Source of the DNA: Pseudomonadota bacterium | Lineage (GTDB): Bacteria; Pseudomonadota; Gammaproteobacteria; Pseudomonadales; Azotimanducaceae | DNA length: 6,867 bases | Assembly: GCA_027622495.1 (NCBI GenBank) | Contig: JAQBYL010000220.1 | Span: forward strand, 1 to 6,867 | Reading direction: 5' to 3' | In this document: one piece after another, positions 1 to 5,272 of the stretch | Layout of the letters: each line of letters starts with the position of its first letter | Numbering within the stretch: the first letter of the stretch is position 1 | Made by a program: the position numbers and the translations under genes | Notes under the pieces: model-generated | The model's input: the letters and a program-made list of their open reading frames with translations, nothing else | Told to the model about the DNA's origin: nothing | The model's database searches: none

Positions 1-437
1 CGCGTCGGCGAAAGACCAATCTGCAAGTCATAACCGCCCATGCCCATGTCGACCCAGGCCAGATCGTCGGACTGCAGCAGGGTCACCGGCGCGCCCAACC
101 GGGCTTCGAGTTTTTCTGCCAGCAGCACCAGCGCCGGTGTGGAAAACTCAGCTGGCGGTAAATCGCGGCGAACGCCACTCAATATCAGGTCGTGGTTCTC
201 AGCCAGCTCCAGTTCGAAGTAAGGCCGCGCGTCGGGTGGCAGTTCGACCCAGGTCTGAGCCGACAACACCAGCAGGGCCGCCTCATCATCTGCGGAGCGT
301 TCGCTGATCGGTGTTACCACAAACACATTGAGGGCCGCGATTGCTATCACCACGATGACCAGCGAACTGATCGTCAGCACCAGATTGGTCCGGGCCAGAA
401 GGCTATCGAACCTCAGCGTGCCCAGCAGTGCTGCCAT
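1..437 (-). CDS. Sensor histidine kinase, N-terminal part (truncated by window edge)
   Basis: The reading frame opens with ATG at 437 and stays open to base 1, giving 145 complete codons. It is not a frame of the opposite strand's short ORFs. The N-terminus is a short cytoplasmic stretch with R9 and R16, then a strong membrane segment at about residues 19-41. A periplasmic sensor region begins near residue 42 and includes AQTWVELPPDARPYFELEL (60-78), a pattern known from EnvZ-like osmosensor kinases. The second membrane helix, HAMP, H-box and ATPase domains would lie outside the window, so kinase activity is inferred, not seen. The gene starts 2 bp after the stop of the OmpR-type regulator, which strongly suggests co-translation and a cognate pair. 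No strong ribosome site is visible, as expected for coupled translation. The stimulus cannot be told. Confidence 0.85.
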   Translation of the reverse strand, partial: MAALLGTLRFDSLLARTNLVLTISSLVIVVIAIAALNVFVVTPISERSADDEAALLVLSAQTWVELPPDARPYFELELAENHDLILSGVRRDLPPAEFSTPALVLLAEKLEARLGAPVTLLQSDDLAWVDMGMGGYDLQIGLSPT

Positions 438-439
438 AT

Positions 440-1162
440 TCAGCCGTTGCCGTCAGGGCAGAACATATAGCCCTTACCCCAGATCGTCTTTATGTAAACC
501 GGTTCGGTTGGATCTGCCTCAATTTTCCCCCGCAGCCGCGTCACCCGGACGTCGATGCTGCGATCAAACGGGGAGCGCTCGGCGCCGGTTAAAAGATCGA
601 GAATGCGATCGCGATCGAGCACCTTGTTGGGGTTGTTCACCAGAATTTCGAGCAGGTCAAACTCACCAGAGGTCAACGAGATGACGTCGCCATTGCGTGA
701 CAACCGATGTGAGGCGAGGTCGAGATGCAGATCCCCGAAGGTGATGGCTGCGCCATCGAGAGGCTCTTGCTCGGCTCCATTGCCGCCTTTTCGCGCCCGT
801 CGAAGGACCGCCCGCACCCGGGCGAGCAGTTCGCGGGGGTTGAATGGTTTACCCAGATAGTCATCGGCACCAACTTCCAGGCCAACGATTCGATCAACAT
901 CATCACCTTGCGCCGATACGATGATGATGGGTATATCCGACGTGGTTTTGAGCCTTCTTGCCACAGACAGACCGTGTTCACCTGGCATCATCAGATCGAG
1001 AATGATCAGATCCGCTGAGTTGTGCTCGAGATAGGCATCCATTTCTTTGCCACTGGCGACACAGGCAACCTGAAAGCCCTGTTTGGCAAGATATTCGTTG
1101 ATGAGTTCACGGAGTTCCGGATCATCATCCACGACCAGCAACTTGGCAGTCTCTGCTTCCAC
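440..1162 (-). CDS. OmpR-family DNA-binding response regulator
   Basis: A 240-residue two-domain response regulator, the normal length for the OmpR/PhoB family. The receiver domain (about 5-122) shows the acidic pocket D12-D13-D14, the phospho-acceptor D56 in LIILDLMMPG, the switch residue S83 and K105 in DDYLGKPF. The C-terminal winged helix (about 138-236) contains the recognition-helix stretch RSIDVRVTRLRGKIE (201-215) and ends in the typical wing WGKGYMF. All catalytic residues are present, so it should be phosphorylatable and bind DNA, probably as a dimer. The start is GTG at 1162, because no ATG occurs near the receiver start and the upstream gene ends at 1177. It lies 14 bp after the exported-protein gene and 2 bp before the kinase gene, so its partner is very likely that kinase. 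Its target promoters are unknown; autoregulation of this operon would be usual for the family. Confidence 0.96.
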   Translation of the reverse strand: MEAETAKLLVVDDDPELRELINEYLAKQGFQVACVASGKEMDAYLEHNSADLIILDLMMPGEHGLSVARRLKTTSDIPIIIVSAQGDDVDRIVGLEVGADDYLGKPFNPRELLARVRAVLRRARKGGNGAEQEPLDGAAITFGDLHLDLASHRLSRNGDVISLTSGEFDLLEILVNNPNKVLDRDRILDLLTGAERSPFDRSIDVRVTRLRGKIEADPTEPVYIKTIWGKGYMFCPDGNG

Positions 1163-1176
1163 GTGGAGGCTTGCGC

Positions 1177-1614
1177 CTATTGTCCCTGCTGAACCTTCAG
1201 AGCGGGCGCCGCGACCGTCTGGACGGGGGGCGATGTCTGGTCACGCGCTGCTGCACGTTGCTCAAACCCGAGGCCAAAACTCTGCTGGGCATCTGCAGCA
1301 CGCGCCTGCCCGGAATACGCAATCACCCGGGTTTCGATACGAACCACCGAACCGTCCGGTTGCCGGACGATACGACCATAGCGGCGCTGGACACGAAACC
1401 GAACCACGCCGGGTTCGCTGCGCTGGCTCATTCTGCTTTGCACTTCGGTCAACAAAGCGCGACGCTGCTGTGCATCCAGGGCGTGCCACTGCTCGCTCAA
1501 GGCAGTGAGTTCCTGATTGGATTTGGTGGCATAAACGGTGGCATAGCCGTCATCGGCGGCATTGCACGCTACCGAGACACCAAACAACAAGACTGATGTT
1601 AGCAGCCTCTTAAT
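1177..1614 (-). CDS. Small exported protein of unknown function, non-AUG start
   Basis: I do not recognise this family. The frame runs from an in-frame stop at 1629-1627 to the TAG at 1179-1177. No ATG occurs near the start. A TTG at 1590 is possible but would cut a signal peptide in half. Starting at ATT (1614), or CTG (1617), gives about 145 residues beginning with Lys-Arg, then the hydrophobic run LLTSVLLFGVSVA and ACNA before an acidic mature start. This looks like a Sec signal peptide cleaved after A19; C17 is only a poor lipobox. GAGGG at 1628-1624 is 6 nt before CTG and 9 nt before ATT. The mature part has a Gln/Arg/Leu-rich helix (about 34-58), then a basic, beta-like stretch with RVQRRYGRIVRQPDGSVVRI and a Gln/Ala-rich, probably disordered tail. 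It is first in the operon with the regulator and kinase, so a periplasmic accessory or sensed partner is conceivable, but that is inference. Confidence 0.7.
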   Translation of the reverse strand: MKRLLTSVLLFGVSVACNAADDGYATVYATKSNQELTALSEQWHALDAQQRRALLTEVQSRMSQRSEPGVVRFRVQRRYGRIVRQPDGSVVRIETRVIAYSGQARAADAQQSFGLGFEQRAAARDQTSPPVQTVAAPALKVQQGQ

Positions 1615-1700
1615 CAGATCTGACCCTCAAAACAATCGCACAGTATTGTGCATCGGTATTGTTACTTCGCCATTTCCCGCGGGTTTCAAATTGTAACCTC
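1615..1700 (-). promoter_or_regulatory. Probable promoter and operator region of the exported protein-regulator-kinase operon
   Basis: The sequence just upstream of the first gene of the operon is more AT-rich than its surroundings and holds several small repeats. There is a palindrome with 5-bp arms GCACA/TGTGC at 1638-1651, a direct repeat GTATTGT at 1643-1649 and 1656-1662, a perfect CCCGCGGG palindrome at 1676-1683, and GTTAC (1661-1665) facing GTAAC (1693-1697). On the minus strand TTGAAA lies upstream of TAACAA with a 19-bp gap, which is a weak promoter match at a long spacing. OmpR-family regulators bind paired short repeats, so autoregulation here is plausible but not shown. The exact promoter is uncertain. 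Confidence 0.35.
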
Positions 1701-1743
1701 CGCGATGAAAAAGATGAGAAAGAAGAGCAGGTTCAGGCGTCTC

Positions 1744-1764
1744 GCGGTCCCTCGAAGGGACCGC
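1744..1764. repeat. Perfect 9-bp inverted repeat (stem-loop)
   Basis: Left arm GCGGTCCCT (1744-1752), 3-nt spacer, right arm AGGGACCGC (1756-1764). The stem is perfect and GC-rich. It lies 56 bp beyond the thiolase stop. No T-run follows on either strand, so it is not a textbook intrinsic terminator. It could protect or end the thiolase mRNA, or be a protein site. Confidence 0.6.
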
Positions 1765-1777
1765 CCGTCGCCGGTAA

Positions 1778-1801
1778 GGTGCCGTTTCGAGAAACGACAC
1801 C
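1778..1801 (-). terminator. Inverted repeat after the thiolase gene, possible weak terminator
   Basis: Arms GGTGCCGTTTC (1778-1788) and GAAACGACACC (1791-1801) pair over 11 positions with one C-A mismatch around a 2-nt centre. The core CGTTTCGAGAAACG is a perfect palindrome. It starts 18 bp downstream of the thiolase stop on the minus strand, where a terminator is expected. Only TTACC follows on that strand, so it would be a weak intrinsic terminator or an mRNA 3' end stabiliser, perhaps acting together with the neighbouring stem-loop at 1744-1764. Confidence 0.4.
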
Positions 1802-1819
1802 AGGAGGGCAAAAGCCGCT

Positions 1820-3007
1820 TCAGACCGCTTCGAACAGACCCGCAGCACCCTGACCACCACCGATACACATGCTGACGACGCCGTATTTCTTGTTACGACG
1901 CTTCAGTTCACGCAGAACCAGACCGGTCTGGCGCGAGCCTGTCATACCGAAGGGATGGCCGATACTGATGGCACCACCCAGAACATTGTAAATATCGTTG
2001 TCAATGCCCAGGGCGTCACGGCAGTACAGGCACTGCGAAGCAAACGCTTCATTCAGTTCCCACAGATCGATGTCTTCCAGATTCAAACCTGCATTGGCAA
2101 GCAGACGCGGAATCGCAAAGACCGGCCCGATTCCCATCTCGTCAGGCTCACAGGCGGCAACGGTGAAACCGCGGAAGATCCCGAGGGGCTCTATGCCCAG
2201 CTGTTCTGCACGCCGTGCGCTCATCAGCATGGTCATGGATGCGCCATCAGACAGCTGGGACGCGTTGCCTGCTGTTACCGAACCATCTTCTTCAAACGCC
2301 GGGGGCAGACCCGCCAGGCCTTCAAGCGTGGTGGTCGGACGGTTGCACTCGTCTTTGTCGACCACAACCTCAACGCGGCTTTCTTTGCCGGTCTCTTTGT
2401 CGACTTTGAGCATGGTGGTGGTCATCGGCACGATTTCCTCACGGATCTTGCCGGAGGTGGTGGCCGCCGCATAACGCTGCTGGCTTTGCAGAGCGTATTC
2501 GTCCTGCATTTCACGGGTCACCTGATAACGTCGCGCAACCACCTCTGCGGTGTTGCCCATAGCCATGAAAATGGCGGGCTTTTCGTCTACCAGACGCTGG
2601 TTGGGCTTGGATTTACCGGCTTCCTGACGGGTACGCATGGAAATTGAATCTACCCCGCCACCGATCGCCACCTGGGTCTGGCCGGAGGCGATCTGGTTGG
2701 CTGCAATGGCGATTGACTGCAGACCTGAAGAACAAAAACGGTTAATGGTCATACCGCCGGTCTTGTCTACCTCGAGCTTAGACAACACAACTGCAAGGCG
2801 GGCCAGGTTGCCATCCTGTTCACCGGCGTGGCTGGCCGCACCAACCACGACGTCTTCAACTTCCTGCGGGGATATCTTGGGATTGCGCTCGAGCAATGCA
2901 TCAATGCAGTGCGCGAGCATGTCGTCGGATCGGGTCAGGTTGAAACTGCCGCGAAATGATTTGGCCAGGCCGGTTCGAACGCTGTCTACAATGACTACGT
3001 CTTCCAT
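1820..3007 (-). CDS. Acetyl-CoA C-acyltransferase (thiolase)
   Basis: A full-length thiolase of 395 residues, typical for the family. It should cleave 3-ketoacyl-CoA with CoA to acetyl-CoA and a shortened acyl-CoA, the last step of beta-oxidation, in the cytoplasm. All landmarks are visible: nucleophile C92 in NRFCSSGLQS, the NEAF motif at 319-322, H351 in GGAISIGHPFGMTGSR and the acid/base C381 in CIGGGQGAAG. The GNASQLSDGAS motif lies at 248-258. The GHPFGMTGSR form, instead of the common GHPLGASG, is what I associate with the degradative long-chain branch rather than biosynthetic acetoacetyl-CoA thiolases; this subtype is less sure. The ATG at 3007 is supported by a good ribosome site. No fadB-like partner is adjacent. 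It diverges from the lactonase and acyl-CoA dehydrogenase genes, so shared control of the locus is likely. Confidence 0.96.
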   Translation of the reverse strand: MEDVVIVDSVRTGLAKSFRGSFNLTRSDDMLAHCIDALLERNPKISPQEVEDVVVGAASHAGEQDGNLARLAVVLSKLEVDKTGGMTINRFCSSGLQSIAIAANQIASGQTQVAIGGGVDSISMRTRQEAGKSKPNQRLVDEKPAIFMAMGNTAEVVARRYQVTREMQDEYALQSQQRYAAATTSGKIREEIVPMTTTMLKVDKETGKESRVEVVVDKDECNRPTTTLEGLAGLPPAFEEDGSVTAGNASQLSDGASMTMLMSARRAEQLGIEPLGIFRGFTVAACEPDEMGIGPVFAIPRLLANAGLNLEDIDLWELNEAFASQCLYCRDALGIDNDIYNVLGGAISIGHPFGMTGSRQTGLVLRELKRRNKKYGVVSMCIGGGQGAAGLFEAV

Positions 3008-3014
3008 AGTTTTT

Positions 3015-3025
3015 TCCTCTCTTCC
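3015..3025 (-). promoter_or_regulatory. Ribosome binding site of the thiolase gene
   Basis: On the minus strand GGAAGAGAGGA precedes the ATG at 3007, with AGAGG at 3020-3016 and an 8-nt spacer. It fixes the thiolase start. It contrasts with the three plus-strand genes of this locus, which show no clear Shine-Dalgarno sequence. Confidence 0.75.
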
Positions 3026-3220
3026 AAGTCTTTTTGTCTAATTCTACTAAGCCTTTTATGCAAAGCCTTTCTCAAATTTCGACGGTTGATAAGCCTCAGC
3101 TGGAGATCCATCTGAGCCAAAACTAAAGGATGTTACCGTTTGAGCCCTGATCTGACTACTGCCACGGCAGTTGCGCTTTGCTCCTTTCGCAACGCAGCGT
3201 CGCTCGTTATGCTCTAGCAC
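3026..3220. promoter_or_regulatory. Divergent control region between thiolase and SMP-30 genes
   Basis: No gene is supported between 3008 and 3220. On the minus side TAGAAT (3046-3041) is a good -10 match for the thiolase, although no clear -35 sits 16-18 bp upstream of it. AAGCCTT is repeated at 3049 and 3063. On the plus side there is an inverted repeat ACTGCC-AC-GGCAGT (3158-3171), directly abutted by GTTGCG (3170-3175) facing CGCAAC (3188-3193). A weak -10-like TATGCT lies at 3208-3213. The inverted repeats are candidate operators for a regulator shared by both directions; which regulator is unknown. Confidence 0.4.
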
Positions 3221-4063
3221 ATGGACATGGGGAAGACCGACATCCTGCTGGATGGGCTGTGTTTCGGGGAAGGTCCACGCTGGCACGAAGACCAGCTGTG
3301 GCTGTCTGATATGCACGCCCACGAGGTGCTCCGGGTCAGCACACAAGGCGTGGCCGAACATGTGGTGTCCGTCGAGAATCGCCCCTCCGGCCTCGGCTGG
3401 CTGCCCGATGGTGATCTTCTGATCGTTTCGATGATCGACTGCAAATTGCTGCGTTTTGATGGAACCGCACTCACCACCCATGCCGACCTTTCCGCGCTCG
3501 CGAGCTTCCACTGCAATGACATGGTGGTCGATGCCAAAGGCCGCGCCTATGTGGGAAATTTCGGTTTCGACCTGCACAACAAAGCCACCCCACGCGCCGC
3601 CGAGTTGATTCTGGTGGAACCCGATGGCAGCGCCCGGGTAGTCGCCGACGATATGATGTTTCCCAACGGCACGGTGATCACAGCCGACGGCCGAACTCTG
3701 ATCGTGGGTGAATCCTGGGGGGGAACGCTGACCGCATTTGATATCGGCGCAAACGGTGATCTGAGCAACCGCCGCACCTGGGCTGAGCTGCCGCGCGGGG
3801 CCATTCCGGATGGAATCTGCCTGGATACCGAAGGCGGGATCTGGTCTGCGTCGCCGAGCACCGATGAGTGCCTGCGCCAGGTTGAAGGCGGCGAGGTCAC
3901 CCACCGGGTTGCCCTGGGCCAGGGTGCCTTCGCCTGCATACTGGGCGGTGATGATCTGTACATCCTGACCGCCTCCTCTTCAGAACCTGATGTCTGCAAA
4001 AGCAAAAAGAGCGGGCGCATCGAAGTCATAAAGGCCCCGTACCCCGGAGCTGGCTGGCCTTAA
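3221..4063 (+). CDS. SMP-30/gluconolactonase/LRE-family protein (lactonase-like)
   Basis: A 280-residue six-bladed beta-propeller protein of the SMP-30 family, which contains metal-dependent lactonases such as gluconolactonase and regucalcin. The family metal ligands can be placed: E17 in GEGPRWH, N149 in FPNGTVI and D197 in IPDGICLD. N99-D100 in CNDMVVD matches the substrate-side ND of the family. Blade-like repeats of the form DG..L.V run through the protein. There is no signal peptide, so it should be cytoplasmic. An in-frame TAG at 3215-3217 forces the start to ATG 3221, or ATG 3227 two codons later. Neither has a visible ribosome site. It is first in a likely operon, 26 bp before the acyl-CoA dehydrogenase gene. 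The substrate is unknown. With a beta-oxidation enzyme next door, a lactone of a hydroxy fatty or alicyclic acid is more appealing than a sugar lactone, but this is inference. Confidence 0.93.
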   Translation: MDMGKTDILLDGLCFGEGPRWHEDQLWLSDMHAHEVLRVSTQGVAEHVVSVENRPSGLGWLPDGDLLIVSMIDCKLLRFDGTALTTHADLSALASFHCNDMVVDAKGRAYVGNFGFDLHNKATPRAAELILVEPDGSARVVADDMMFPNGTVITADGRTLIVGESWGGTLTAFDIGANGDLSNRRTWAELPRGAIPDGICLDTEGGIWSASPSTDECLRQVEGGEVTHRVALGQGAFACILGGDDLYILTASSSEPDVCKSKKSGRIEVIKAPYPGAGWP

Positions 4064-4089
4064 TCTGCAGTCCTTGCTCGAGAACCCCA

Positions 4090-5250
4090 ATGCCCCTATA
4101 TGAGAACTACCAATCACCGTGGCTGAATGACGAACTGCGTATCCTTGCAGACGCCTGTCAGAAATTTTTTCAAGCAGAATTCGTGCCGCGAAACGAAGCC
4201 TGGATCAAGCAGGGCAAAGTCGACCGCGAAGCATGGAACAAAGCCGGTGAGGCAGGTCTCTTATGCGCCGCATTGCCTGAAAAATACGGCGGTGGCGGCG
4301 GCGATTACCGCCACGAAACTGTCGTCATGGAAGAACAGTTCCGCGCCGGTATCAGTGGCTTTGGTAATCAGGTCCACTCGAGCATCGTAGTCCCTTACCT
4401 GTATCACTATGGCAGTGAGGAACAGCGCATGCGCTGGTTGCCGAAGATGGCCAGCGGCGAGATGGTTGGCGCCATCGCAATGACCGAGCCCAACACCGGA
4501 TCGGACCTGCAGGCGATACGCACCACGGCCATCCGCGATGGCGATGAATACGTCATCAACGGTGCCAAGACCTACATCACCAACGGGCAACATGCAGACC
4601 TGGTGATTGTGGTCGCCAAGACCGACCCGCAGCTCGGCGCCAAGGGCATATCGCTGGTGGTTGTCGAAACTGCAAACAACACCGGCTTTGAGCGTGGCCG
4701 AAACCTTACCAAGCTCGGTCAGAAGTCAGCTGATACCTCTGAGTTGTTCTTTCAGGACTGCAGAGTTCCACTCAACAACCGGTTAGGTGACGAGGAAGGC
4801 AAGGGCTTCGTTCAACTCATGCAGCAACTACCACAGGAACGTCTGAGCATTGCGCAGGCAGGCATTGTGTGCGCTGAACGGGCAATCGAGCTGACACTGG
4901 ATTTTGTGCGGGAGCGCAAAGCTTTCGGTCAGCGTGTGCTCGACTTTCAGAATACCCGCTTCAAGCTCGCAGAGGCCAAGACCGAAGCATTGATCGGCCG
5001 GACCTTTGTCGATCAATGCCTAACAAGGCACTTAAGGGGCGAACTCGATGCCGCAACCGCATCGATGGCCAAGTACTGGTGTACGCAGAAACAATGCGAA
5101 ATCATCGATGAATGCCTGCAGCTGCACGGCGGCGCCGGCTACATGGACGAATACGAGATCTCACGTCTTTACGCAGACGCGCGCGTGCAGAAGATTTACG
5201 GTGGCACCAACGAGATCATGAAGGAGTTGATCGGCCGAACACTCGGTTGA
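4090..5250 (+). CDS. Acyl-CoA dehydrogenase, LCAD-like
   Basis: A full-length FAD-dependent acyl-CoA dehydrogenase of 386 residues, catalysing alpha,beta-desaturation of an acyl-CoA, the first step of beta-oxidation. Electrons would pass to electron-transfer flavoprotein. The order is normal: helical N-terminal domain (about 12-122), beta domain with the signature GAIAMTEPNTGSDL (127-140), and helical C-terminal domain with RERKAFGQ (274-281) and LHGGAGYMDEYEISRLYAD (345-363). The motif YGGTNEIMKELIGR has G371 where MCAD and SCAD carry their catalytic glutamate. E250 in LPQERLSIA matches the glutamate used by long-chain and isovaleryl-CoA dehydrogenases, so the enzyme should be active and belongs to that branch. 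The chain-length range cannot be read from sequence. ATG 4090 lacks a clear ribosome site. It lies 26 bp after the lactonase-like gene and 22 bp before the transporter gene, which suggests one transcript. Confidence 0.97.
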   Translation: MPLYENYQSPWLNDELRILADACQKFFQAEFVPRNEAWIKQGKVDREAWNKAGEAGLLCAALPEKYGGGGGDYRHETVVMEEQFRAGISGFGNQVHSSIVVPYLYHYGSEEQRMRWLPKMASGEMVGAIAMTEPNTGSDLQAIRTTAIRDGDEYVINGAKTYITNGQHADLVIVVAKTDPQLGAKGISLVVVETANNTGFERGRNLTKLGQKSADTSELFFQDCRVPLNNRLGDEEGKGFVQLMQQLPQERLSIAQAGIVCAERAIELTLDFVRERKAFGQRVLDFQNTRFKLAEAKTEALIGRTFVDQCLTRHLRGELDAATASMAKYWCTQKQCEIIDECLQLHGGAGYMDEYEISRLYADARVQKIYGGTNEIMKELIGRTLG

Positions 5251-5272
5251 GGTCAATCCACGCCACAAAGCT

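Noticed and set aside
606..618. GCGATCGCGATCG repeat resembling the cyanobacterial HIP1 octamer
   Set aside because: It is inside the regulator coding sequence, encodes conserved protein (DRDRI), and occurs once; chance is sufficient.
1744..1801. Textbook rho-independent terminator
   Set aside because: The stems are good but no T-run follows on either strand, so I list only stem-loops and a weak terminator call.
1627..1875. Several 60-77-codon open frames in the thiolase-to-operon gap, on both strands
   Set aside because: They are Arg/Pro/Ser-rich, cross the stem-loops and the thiolase 3' end, and have no family-like sequence.
1955..2647. 230-codon open frame on the plus strand
   Set aside because: It is antisense to the thiolase gene, whose catalytic residues C92, H351 and C381 are all in the minus frame. 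Its composition is His/Gly/Phe-rich without recognisable domains.
3056..3904. Long 282-codon open frame on the minus strand
   Set aside because: It lies antisense to the SMP-30 gene, has Gly/His-rich composition typical of a shadow frame, and matches no family, while the plus frame has all family motifs.
5191..5230. Acyl-CoA dehydrogenase apparently lacking its catalytic glutamate (YGGT instead of YEGT)
   Set aside because: The alternative helix-G glutamate (E250) is present, as in LCAD and isovaleryl-CoA dehydrogenase, so the enzyme is not degenerate.
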